A stretch of 64,000 nt of DNA. Source: Ciona intestinalis. Its lineage: Eukaryota > Chordata > Ascidiacea > Phlebobranchia > Cionidae. The notes below the pieces were generated by a model. The model made no database searches. It saw only the letters and a program-made list of their open reading frames with translations, and was not told where the DNA came from. Positions 1 to 11,900 of this stretch are shown here, piece by piece. Position 1 is the first letter of the stretch, and each line of letters begins with the position of its first letter. The DNA is taken from positions 4,914,646-4,978,645 of the forward strand of contig NC_020170.2 of the NCBI RefSeq assembly GCF_000224145.3, read 5' to 3'. The translations under genes and the position numbers were made by a program.

Positions 1-239
1 GACCACACTCAAGTTTACTTGGATAAGGATATTGATTACGTTATCCTTACACAATAGCGCCAGAATTACGAATTTGAGTATTTAGGCTAATCGTGCAAAA
101 CATTCTGCCGTTTTTTTGTCAGTTTTAGTAACATTTGGTTAAGTTTTGGTATTTTTTCATACAAATTCTCTTCAAACTATCCTACTTCGCCTACATTTAA
201 ACATAGAAATATTATAAAACATAAAAATCTTTTACTCAG

Positions 240-2061
240 GTTCAGACGACAGCGGTATCCACCCGCATGACGACGAGTGCATTGGTGCCGGCAACACCCC
301 TCAAAATGTAGGGGGAGCCCCTGTTTTACCCCACCATAACAACCACCACCACCAGTTTTCACCCTGGCCGAAAGTATCAGTAAGCCCCACCAACCGAGCC
401 CCACCTCACCCACCTAAGTATATAAACGTGGACCCTTCAGGAGCCCCTACACCCCAACCAGCATTAAATAAGGTAATGTTTCAGCAGGTGTCAGTTACAG
501 CATATATGTATATAGTAGAGTGGGGGAAGAGAAAATTTTTGAAATTAAAAACTATTTTACTAAAATAAAATTTTTTTTTGGTAGAAATTTTTTTTTGTAA
601 TTTATATACATATAAACTAATTTTTTTAAATATAAAAATTAATAATGTGAATTTCCCCTTTCCCCAGGTTATGTTAGTGAACCCCAACGTAAACAACCCA
701 AGTTACGATGACGTCATATACAGTCAACAAATGAATGATCGGCCACACCCAAACTCCTCCCCCAACCCCCCAATTACCGTATCTCGCTCGACACAGGACA
801 TGGGGGTGCTCAAACCCCACATATCAAACCCAGGGTAAGATATGTTAAAAGTAACTAATTCCGTTAAAAAAAATGATTATTTCATTTTTTAAACTTAAAT
901 TTATAAATCTAGCGGTGATTTTAGTTCACTAACCACGTTTTATTCAGTGTATATTATATTTGTTCGTTAAAATATTTTATTCTGTAGAAAATTTGAATGC
1001 TTTGTTTAATATAGTTTTTAAAATTTAAATTTGACTTTTTTCATTTTTGTTAATCTCAATTTCAAAATATAGTGGTAAATTCAGTTTAGTGACCATGTTT
1101 TGTTTTTAAAGTATCTGTGCCAAATAATATTAAAAACAATTTTTTTAAGAAAATAATTTTGACTGTGGTTTTACAATTTGTCAAAGGTTATTTTTATGTT
1201 TAGATATGAAGATGTTCTTGTTGACCATTCGTCAAACGGTCCCATTAGCTCCCCAAGCACTGTTTCGTCACATTACAGTCGTCAGCGTGTATCACCACTA
1301 CCACACAGATCACCACAGAGCCAAAACTGGCCAGATAACGCCCATAATAACCAACAACATAATATTCCAAAGGAAAATCTAAGCCGAGGTATATAATTAA
1401 ATATTGAAGTAGAAGTAACGTTTGTGAATTTTGCACAAAATCTAAGTAACATTGCTAAACTAAAGTTACATAATAATGCGTTAAATAATGTGTTAAATAC
1501 TGTAGTTTATTTTTCACCTTTTTTATTTAAAAACTTCAATGTATGCAGTAATGTACTATCTACAATGATTACAAGGGGATAATTTTTTTAATTCTGTTTA
1601 ATGATGTGTGATGTCAATATTAGTCCCATCTAGTGCTGTATATTAGAGAGAAGGTGTTACTCAGTGCAAACATTCATCATGCCTATTGTAAACATGTCAC
1701 TGCAGAATGGCCATTTCAAAGATACCTTCTTTGCCCAAACTTTTTGTGAAGATTGTATATTATTTACCAGCAGTTTGTGGTTACTACATCGGTACACAGA
1801 CTTAGAAGTATAGGCATGCCAGCCAACATGTATCTTGAAGTGATAATGTCAGGTTTCAGAATTCAAATGGCAGTTAGCACAGCAGTTGATAAGTTTCCAG
1901 GGAAAGTAAATTCACCCTTATGCAACCTGTGCATATTACGTAGTAGTATAAATATATGTAGAAAGGTCATAGGAATCATGTATGCTTGCTATCGTCTCAG
2001 CATTCGTTTCTTGTTACATTATCATCAGGCTGTGACACACACATACACACATACACACACA

Positions 2062-2104
<43 letters not shown>

Positions 2105-5100
2105 TATACACGGAACTAGTTGTTAAATTTACATTTTACAGCCCATCTGTGGCAGAGTCGTTCAAAGTATTGTGCTCAGCTTGGCACGAAAAGCAAACTA
2201 TTTCTGAATAGATCGGGGGGAGACAGACTGTTTAGAAAAGGCATTACGCAAAGAGTTCTTGTAGTGTAATCTTTAATACCATTTAGGCAGGACAGCAGGC
2301 TGTTTTACTTTTATATAATACTTTTAACGTTTCAAGTAAAATATTAAGTTAGCAGTTACAGCTTATTCAAACTAGCCGGAAGTAAATATTACCTTAGAAA
2401 TTGTTGTTCGTAGTTAAAACCTATTTTTACTTGCAGATACTCTGTTAGACATATTCCCTTATAACATAACATACAACCATATTGCGTTGTGTTAATTACC
2501 AATCAATTAATGCTCCAGTTTAATCATTTCCTCTTTTTGTTCTCGAATTACAGTGTCCACTAAAAGTAGCCAGTCCAGTAGACAGGCCCCATACGTAGAT
2601 CGTAGCAGCAAAGAGGTATGTGGCTGTTATATATTGTTTTACGACTTAATTATTATGTTATGCGTATGCACTTGAATAGAGGCATAGACTGTGTAAAGGC
2701 ACATGCCACGTATACTGCTATTCATTCAATTTCGTTTCAAGTGTATACATACAGTGTTGTCAGTTTTTTTTTATTCTTAAAATTTTATTTTATAAGTTTG
2801 TTTTAATGTATACAGAAAAACTGTTAAAGGAGAAAGTGTTGCGCATTTTTCCTTTTTTTAGCTGGTAACACTGCACAGGTTTCTTAGTGTATACATCTAG
2901 TTAGCTGTTTGCACAAACCCAGTGTAAACCTACTTCAACTGTGTATTACCCACATCCTTTCTGCTTCATTAAGTACTAGGTAGGTAGGTGTGTTCACTTT
3001 CTAACCAGTGGTTCCTAAACCTCATCAACTCATACACCACGTTCTGCTGCCTACAGTTTCCTATACACCTACATTTAACTATACAAGCTAGTTTAATACA
3101 CAGTAAGAACTTAATATGTTTAATGAATATTTTCAAACAAAAGCCAGCTATAAATAATAAGCCTCAACACTTTTTTAAAAATAAACTATATGTATATAAA
3201 AACCATCTTTATGAAATTATGCAGTTTACAAATAAATAGCTAAGTTCACATTACAACTTCTAGTGTGCATACAATAATTTGGTAACCACTGCCCAAAACC
3301 AAGTACTAGTGGAACTAAGCTACAAATTCATCAAATTCCAGTCATTTTTCAACAAATTTTGCCGAGTTTACAGCCAAAATATTTGTTTTTTAGCCGCTGT
3401 GTGCTTCTGTTTAAACTTGTTTCATGTTTTGGTGTGTAAAATGTATATCTTCAGGGTATTATGCATATTATAATTTGTAATCATGCAAAGTATCATTCAA
3501 ATGTATATTCAAACCTTTGTGAATATTGAACCAATACACACACATTGTTTTGGTTCATTTTCTGTGAATAATGATAAACAGCCGCCATAGTCCATGCATC
3601 CTGTTTATACTTTAAAGCTTAACGCTCACAATGAAACTTTGCAGCTTGCTTTCAACCCAGCAGACGAGGAAGTGTTCAAGTGGCTGCGATCGTTCGGACT
3701 CGAGCAGTATACCTCAAACTTTATAGAACACGGTTACGACTTGGCCACAATTTCACACACAAGTCCAGCGGACCTTACAGCAATACAAATTGCAAAACCT
3801 GCCCATAGAAAGAAGTTATCAACCCACGTTAGCCAGTTAAGAAAAGATTCCCCCACGAGCCCCTTAATAAATGAAGTCCCAAACTCTGCGTTTGATTTTC
3901 TAAGCAGTCTAAGTTTAACGGAATACGTTCCAGTTTTCATTTCAAACGACGTCAACTCGCTTGAGAAAATCCTGCACACAACCTGGGAAGACCTCCAGGT
4001 AAAATGTTGTGTTTTATTAAAGCTATTCTTCCAGTGTCAGAATATAATTTTTAAATAAAACTGGTGATTTTAGGAAAAATATATTTATACCCAACAAAAA
4101 TCAGAATATTACATTTTATTTGACTGCAGTTAAAATTTACTTAACAGAATAATAGTTTTTTTCACAATCTTTAATATATTATTTCGTTTACTAACCTTTA
4201 AATAAAACATGTTGTTAATTTAAATTACTAATGTCAGCAAGAATATGTTCCAAGTATGCAGTGTATTTTAAATATTATGTTGGCTGTTAATCATTAGTTA
4301 TTAACAGTTAACACATACAATATTCAGCTGTTTGTTGTTCAAATCTAGCAGCTCAGTTCCATGCTTTCACAAACAATTAGTTGCTGACTATATACATTAA
4401 TAACCAATGATTCAACAGCCAGCAACTGCATATCACCAAGTACCAGCTTACACACAATTGATGATTAACGCACCATACATTGCAGGTGATGAAAATAAAT
4501 CGACTCGGCCACCAGAAAAAAATCATTCTTGCGATTACAAAGCTTAACCAACTGTGTAAAAGACAGCCAGAAAAATTTCAAAAAACTCCAACCCCTAGTA
4601 AAATCCAACCCCCACACTACCAACAGTACTCCAACTTACCCCAAGAGCAACTACACCAGCGAGAAAGCCCCCCGCAGCATTCCCCACCCCAACATTACCC
4701 CACTCCAGCCCCAAAGCCCCAACAAGTCACCCCGATGTCTAAAAAGCCCCCCGTTCAAGCGAAACCGAAAAAGAACTTCTCCTCTTTCAAGGAGAATCCT
4801 GGATTAAGCTTAGAGCTACAAAAAGCTCTCAGCAGAAGACAGAACATCATTGACAATGCCCCTCCATCACCAGAGCAACCAAACACTTTCCAAAAACCCC
4901 AGAAACCCCCAGTTAACGGCTCCCATCCACATCAACAGGGAAATGGCCCCAAACCCTCATTTTCTGAACCCACTCATACACAACCCACCTACCCCACCCC
5001 GCCATTTAAACAACCAACATACACTGTAAGTTGCTTTTATAACTAAATGATATTAACTTTTTTAACTCATTTCTGTTTGATTTTTGTTACAAAATGTTTA

Positions 5101-6986
5101 AAACAACTACAAAAAAACAACATTTCCAAAAAAGAGATTAAATCTAGTATTTGTTACAGACTGCATTTAACTCCTATTTTGTCTTTTCTGATCATTTTTA
5201 TACCTAATTTTTTTAAATTTAAATAATCCAAAGTTCCGATTTCAGCCCCCCACCCATACACCCCCATCCCATTCACCCACCGATGTGGGAAAGTCCCATT
5301 TAACCCGGGGTCCCCGACCAAGCCCCCCTCGTCGTACAACATCCATCAGCGAGGACCAAGAGGAGGAGGAACAGAGGATCAACGTGAGATCCCTCGCAGC
5401 CAAAATGGATCCCATTCCTGCTGATACCAGGTAAGAAAATTTTATCTTGCATTTTTAAACAATTTGATTTGGATTAATTTTGGGTTAAGTTTTGTGTAAA
5501 GAAAGTATGCAAGCCGTTTCTTCAGTGGGAAAGCCAAAAAATAGTCAAAAGGGATGATTTAAAAAGCTTTTCATAATTTAATTTACAATACCATTTAAAT
5601 CCCCTTCTTTTTTTTGTATCATAGTTTAATTTAAACTGTTTCAGAAAAATGTCTTCTGTTGCGAAGATCGTGAAGACGCCCACGTCTCCTGTTCATAAGA
5701 GTGGAAACTTCTCTTTTACTCCAACATCCTTACATCAGTCATCTCCCCCATCATCTATTCCTCCACAATCCTACCCCGCCCCAGCCCCCAAACCCTTAGT
5801 CACCCCTAAGCCCCAAGTATCCAAGAAACCTCCTGTTCAGAAAAAGCCGCCAACCCAGCCCCCCAAGCCGCACCCTATTGCGCAAGAGCCCCCACAAGTG
5901 GCGGAAAAATCGAGAAAAATCTCGCACGGGGAACTAGGGAAGCATTTTGACCTCAGTGTTCTTGATAACATTGATAAACAGAAGCAATCGGTTTTCCCGA
6001 TCAAACCATCCAAACCAACCCCACCTGTCAATCATACGCCTCCACAGAGAGAACCCATGTCAGCCCCATCACCCCAGGTATCGAACTCCGAGCCCACTTC
6101 CTCAAAACTTCACCCACCTCCAATGGATCGGTACGACTCTTCATCAGATGAGTTTGAATGGCCTGCGCCCCCAGCTTTTGAACCCCCACCCCCATTACCC
6201 TCCGCCATATCACCCCAAAACACCCCCGTCCAACCCCCAGCCCTAATAGTCCAGCANNNNNNNNNNNNNNNNNNNNNNNNNNNNNNNNNNNNNNNNNNNN
6301 NNNNNNTTTTGACACAATTTTTTAGGACAGTACAAAACGCTACTTTTTATAAATAATATTTATCTTCTTACCCCGCAGCCCCACCCCCAGCCATTAAGCC
6401 AAAACTGCCGCCTAAAACCTCATCGAGACAAACCAAGCCCGAGCCTCCGCCCCCGAAACCCCCCCACCCACGTAATGACCCAGTAGTGGAGACAGTCACG
6501 CCCCCAATTCCTGACGAAGTACTTATTACTGCTTTAACAGGTATAACAACTTATTTTTTTTGTTGTTGTTGTTAAAATTTGTTTTTAAAGCTTTAAAAAT
6601 GTAAATTAATTTTGCTGTTAATACCTGGTATCACCTAAGATAAGGAAATACTAAATAGCTCTCACTCATAAGCCGTATACAAAACAATATATAGTAGGGT
6701 GGGGTAAGATAGGACATGTTTTCATTCCCCTATATTTATAGATTCATATACCCGCATCACTAAAAGTCCGTTGTTAATTAATGAAGCACGATTAGGAAAT
6801 ATAAGACTTGGGTGTTAACAGTATACCATTTTACCCCACAGTACTGTACTTTACAAAGCCACCATTTTCTTTACAGACGCAACAGACGACGCTCCAGAAA
6901 ATAGCGAATCGAGACAGAATTTCTTGGACGACATTGGCGTAATGTTTGACGACTTGGTCCTCGAATTTGACGAGATTCTTAAATAG
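240..6986 (+). CDS. CASKIN: Caskin (CASK-interacting scaffold), 3' part of the gene
   Basis: Ten exons read in phase: 240-472, 668-834, 1204-1388, 2554-2615, 3645-3998, 4486-5025, 5246-5430, 5645 to about 6256 (runs into an N gap), 6379-6540, 6877-6986 (stop TAG 6984-6986). The exon at 3645 encodes a first SAM domain (FKWLRSFGLEQY, then PADLTAIQIAKPAHRKKL) and the start of a second. The exon at 4486 completes the second (TWEDLQ then VMKINRLGHQKK). This tandem SAM pair plus a long Pro-rich stretch plus an acidic C-terminal tail (FLDDIGVMFDDLVLEFDEIL) is the Caskin layout. Known of the family: a cytoplasmic scaffold at synapses and axons that binds CASK and LAR-type phosphatases, with SAM domains that polymerise. 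The ankyrin repeats and SH3 expected upstream lie outside the window. Identity is secure; exon ends beside the gap are not. Confidence 0.93.
2034..2100. repeat. (CA)n microsatellite
   Basis: CA dinucleotide run with a few TA interruptions, in the Caskin intron between the exons ending at 1388 and starting at 2554. Confidence 0.95.
4280..4421. repeat. Fold-back (inverted-repeat) element in a Caskin intron
   Basis: Arms of about 24 bases at 4280-4303 and 4398-4421 are near-perfect reverse complements (TTGGCTGTTAATCATTAGTT against its complement in the right arm). About 95 bases separate them. It lies in the intron that splits the second SAM domain. It resembles a small MITE, family unknown. 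Confidence 0.6.
6257..6306. other. Assembly gap (50 N) inside a Caskin exon
   Basis: A run of N interrupts the proline-rich coding exon that starts at 5645. The donor site of that exon must lie in or beside the gap, so a short piece of Caskin is missing here. Confidence 0.95.
6691..6850. repeat. MITE family A copy in Caskin intron
   Basis: Begins TAGTAGGGTGGGGTAAGAT and ends with the complementary CATTTTACCCCACAGTACTG. The interior is shortened relative to full copies such as 12694-12888. It occupies the last Caskin intron. Confidence 0.75.
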
Positions 6987-8947
6987 TTAGTTTGATATGA
7001 AGGTTCGAGGGTTATGCAAATGTTGGAAAGAGACGACTCGTATATTTTGGTGTTTCTTGGGTTAAATATGGTCACCAATTCGGAGCCGCTTCTTAGAACG
7101 ACAAAATGACTTAAACCGAGTTAGTATTACTCCATCGCCCTGAAATGCCGGCGAAATGATTAAATATTGCCATTGATTATTAGAGCAACTTTTGAATAAG
7201 AATTGTTGTAAAATATTCGAAAAATTTGGCCCTACACATTTTAAAAGGCAAGCGAGCAACGTTGTGTAAACATTGCCGTTAACCTTAGGATGAAAGCGAT
7301 CTATGATTTGTAAAGCGATTTCTTGAGTTTGGACGGATTTAACCGAAATCATTTTTATTTTATTTTTATCTTGTTAAATGGGCCGAAGATGTTTCATTGT
7401 GTTGTAGCTCCTCAGGCAGCGTTAGTTGTCCCAACCATGATTAAGTCCTACTTCGCCCTAAATCATTGTGTTGCGAATTTTATTTTAATATTTTCCCTTT
7501 TTTTGCTGCGTGTTTGATTCGCCGAACGAATGCAACTACATTATCGGTAATTCATGAGGTTTCACCACCTGAATAAGCAGCAATAAAACGTGCGTGCTTT
7601 GGTGTTCTTTATGCGTTGCATTATAAACAGCCTTTTCACCCAGCGTTATACGGTGTCCCTAAATTTGCATTAAAAATCCCATTACCAGGCAACCAAACAA
7701 TGTAAAATTTTATTAAAGGTTAAATTTCGTTACACCGTATAAGCTACACCTCTTTTTAACTTTTTTTGCTCTTTCCTTTTCGCTCCGGCAATTCTAACAT
7801 CTTTGTACATGGTTACCTTTTAAACTGTACGCCACGGGCCGCCCAAGCACTTTTAATTTTCGCTGTATCGTTTTTATTTTCGGCGCCTATAGTTCGACAT
7901 CCACGGTATGCTACCATGTATGGTACACCCATGGTTCTACACATAAGGTACCTTATTATCGTGTACCGTCATCTAAATCACTTTGTACACTGGACCGGTT
8001 CAAAAAGAATAAATTTTAAACCTGCTAAATGCGTTATCTACTTTTGATTATAGAAATGAACATGTTATAACTATTGTGAGTATTAGAATGTCAATTTATA
8101 TATCTAGTTACGTATACATCGGGTATAGGCACAGTTAGCTTAGTAGTTGAACTAATAATAAGGGTAAACGAGACCTTCTGGAAATTGTTTGTTTTTATGT
8201 ATATCACACTACCGAGTTTTCGTCTTCCGTACGGCGAGATACCAACACGGTGTCTTGCTAGAAGATTACGCCTGAAGATTTGGATAATGTGAGCTAAAGG
8301 TGTCCCATCTTACCCCACAATATCATATGAAACTTTGCAATATGGAACGTTTACCCTATACAATACAAACTGGCTTGAATGCTTCCAGTTGTAACCACAG
8401 TAAGTATTTTAATACGATGTGATTCATTCCACCGCTGTGTGCATTCCGTCTTTTGCTTTACGAAGCGCCTCTCGCTTTTCGTTGATTGCTCATTTGCAAA
8501 GTAGAAAGCGGGTTCTATATTAGCGTTTAGCCAACACCGCCTCAGTCTTAGCATACAGCCTTTCTGGTCTATACCGCATCAGTCTTAGTGAAAAAGAATA
8601 CAACAACTTGTGTTTGCATGATTTATTCCAAGAGTTTACTGAATGATTATTGCACTATTAGTAAGACTGGTTTTATGTTAAATATAACTACATCAGTTGC
8701 AGACAAGGTTATATGTTTTACTTTAAAGCCAATATGATTTTAGTTCAGATTTTCGTGTGTGAATATACCTGATGTACTAATATCTATAGAATCAGCTTGT
8801 AGGTTACGTTTTCTACGAGTTAGTCATATATGAAATCAAGTGCTTTTGTGCCGAAATTTGTTAAGACTATATAGTCACTACTTGGTCGAACGGTTACATG
8901 GTTACACTTCTCTAAATACTACGTGTGCTACATCACTTCGATGATTT
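6987..8947. other. 3' flank between Caskin and the EGF gene
   Basis: The first several hundred bases are probably the Caskin 3' UTR; an AATAAA lies near 7581. A half copy of MITE family A (GGTGTCCCATCTTACCCCAC) is at about 8285-8330. Short open frames here have no recognisable protein character. I see no further gene. Confidence 0.5.
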
Positions 8948-8997
8948 CTAAAGCATCGGGAAGCGAAGATCTGGTGGGTAATCCTCGTGGAGAGAAT
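8948..8997 (-). CDS. Probable last exon of the EGF gene
   Basis: On the minus strand an acceptor (CATATTACAG) is followed by 2 bases that complete a phase-1 codon and then 15 codons and TAG, reading [16 protein letters not shown]. The phase matches the donor of the exon at 9390-9551. There is no homology support, so this rests on splice-site and phase agreement only. Confidence 0.4.
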
Positions 8998-11900
8998 CTG
9001 TAATATGAATAAATACAAAAAAATGATAGATATATTACCGTATTTCAAAAGCCTATAATCATTAGGTTTATTGCTAAAACTGCATATAGCTATTAAATGA
9101 ATGAACGAATGAAATTTATCTCGTCGCTTCGGTCACGATAACGCAAGTTAACAAAAGCAAAAAGACGAGTATTAGTAACGGTAAAACAACCGCTGTTAAA
9201 CAACTCTTTTGGGTAAAACAGAAAAAGAAATATATTTTTGATGTGGGAAAATTGACCAATGTGTGCTTAAGTGTCCCGTCTTTTCCCACTCTACTAAAAC
9301 GCTTTGTAAAAAAAATCTCACTCTTGGCTCAGTGAGATTTAGCAGTAAATACTTTGGCTTTAATTAAACAACCAACACTATTAACTTACCGCAGTTGCGA
9401 GTTATACCACACTGTGTGCACATATGGATGTCAATCTCGCCACAGAAGCAACCGCCTTCGGCACAACAGGCACAATCCGTGCGTGTTTTATCAAAGGGAC
9501 ATTCACATCCGGTGGCTGCGGCAGTCCAGCCGTTGAGGAAGTACAAGTTTTCTGTAGGTATAAAAATAAAAAAATGATGTGTTATTAACTATTTATAGAA
9601 GCTAAGATTCAATGTGTTCCTTTTTCGTTGCAATACGTGAGGTTGATGGCAGATTAAAAACAGCGAATATTACTTTAATGGTTGGATAGTGTTATAGAAG
9701 TGATAATGTGATATTTTATAAACCTCATACTTGCTTACAGCATTGGCCGGTCTATCACGTTAAAGAATTTTATTTTCCTATTTCGGCAATAACGACGGAC
9801 GCGTATATACTAGTAAAAAAGCACTTTGTACAGAACTTACCGCAGTCGAGTTGGTGTCGGTGTTCTCCAGATTTTTCAGTTCCTGGGATTTTATGTCCCA
9901 TGGTGTTGACGCACCAACACTTGGTTCCTTCACATTGCTTGGCTTTGTATCTTCCTCTCAAGTCGCAACTCATCGGTTTCACCAAGTCAGTGACCAATCT
10001 GCTGACACGTCGTGTTCGGTTGAAAAAGCAAGGCGCGGCCTCCTCTGAAAATAACCCAGAAATTATCAACGACATAGCATAACATAATTTTATTTACCTC
10101 CTAAAATACAATAATGAGGACAGATTTGCCCCGGTGTGGAGGGCCACGACAGTCGCTATAACACAGGTGTTCTTTTTCAAACACCTCGTGCCCGCTTACG
10201 AGTTAACTTATTGATGGTAGCTCGAGCCTCGAACCCGTATAGTCTGGTCGAGTGACTTACCACACTTATTTAAACACTGTAAATTTACCAAGAATGTTTA
10301 ATTTAGTGCGCCGAACACTTACTTTATGGTTATACAGTAGGGTGGGGAAAGATGGGACACCTTTTAACTCTATTTTCTCGTCCCATTTAGTATTAAACAA
10401 AAAACATCCAAAGAAATATAAAACCATATGCCATCTTAACGACTTCCATAGTCCGTTGTTAACTGTTTAAAACACGATCGGGATATTTGGATAGTATGTG
10501 CTAAACATGTCCCAATCCTCCCACCGTACTATATATAGACACATTAACAACTCCACTCTGAACTCACCCATAATATCATACTTGCAGTCCTCTCCATAAC
10601 CACACTGTACGCACTTATTGGGGTTCTTGGATGTACATTGGCATCCACCTTCGATGCAACAAGCACAATCAGCGGTTCTTGTTTTATCCCAATAACAAGG
10701 GCACCCGGTGCGACTGACGGTCCATAAGTTGACGATTTCTAATCAAAAACAAGGTTAGTTATTGATATAGAAAATATGGTTTTAAAACACAATTCACATT
10801 TATAAAATAGGTCGTATTAGTATTTTGGCAGATTTATTAGTTTTGAGAGTTCTTTTTCGAGACCACCAGTATTGGATGTATGAATGAATGTAACTTATTA
10901 ATTCTCGCGTGGCGGCAACGATATTCGTATGAATGCTGGTGTTTGTGTTGTTCACTTGATCATTATTGAAGATTTTTTGGTGTATGGTAAACAATTGATA
11001 CATTTTTAAACTATGTGACCTGACTTGTATACATGGTAAAGCATTGAATTAGCATACATCATCCTCGTGAAAACTTTATACACCGTTTGCTTTATACATA
11101 TAAATAAGTAATATTTTCATATTATCAATTTACCCCTGCAGGTCTTTAGATCCTCAGTAAGATGGAAACCTTCCTCGCAGCTGCAATCGAAGGAACCTGG
11201 GTTATTCTCACAGTTGTGGTGGCAATCATGTGTTTCGGTTTCGCATTCGTCGATGTCTGGTAAGAAGAACAAATAAATTTGATTAAAATACATTTAAAAA
11301 TAACATTTGAAAAAACACATTTAATTAAAAACTGAGACGACATAATCAGAGACAAAATAAAATTGCCAAGCTGCGTGTCAAAGTAATCTAAAAATAGTCG
11401 GTTAGGATAAATTTGTACATTTTCCAGCATTCTCTATAAACAGAGAACATTCTAAGCATTTTATAACCGTAGCCTCACGACTCTAGAAGATCGTTTTTAA
11501 AAACCCGATTTAAAAATATGGGATATTAAGTGCTAAAGGTATCGTATCTTATTACCCCACGATACTGTATGATAGACTACATACTTATAACTATGCTTAC
11601 CGGTGCAATCGACGCCATCGCCATGGTAACCGTCAACACAAGAACATTCATAACTTCCAATGGTGTCGTCACAGATCCCCAACTCAGCGTGGCAAGGTGT
11701 ACCAAGCTCACATTCGTTGATGTCTATAAAATATAGAACTTGGTTAAAAATATAGGTTTGAAACTGATGTTGTTTTAAAGTAAGATGGTTAGTCATTTTT
11801 ATAGTTTATTAGGTAGTAAACAAAGAGTTTCGAGGTTACATAAACGTATACTATCCTCTCGACTTCAAAAGCACGTTGAAGTTAATTGTTCCAAACACTA

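Noticed and set aside
1753-2211. 152-codon plus-strand open frame rich in Thr-His-Tyr
   Set aside because: It is the translation of the (CA)n microsatellite and surrounding Caskin intron; no domain or splice support.
8351-8554. 67-codon minus-strand frame as the last EGF-gene exon
   Set aside because: No good acceptor in phase 1 was seen; the 8948-8997 exon fits better.
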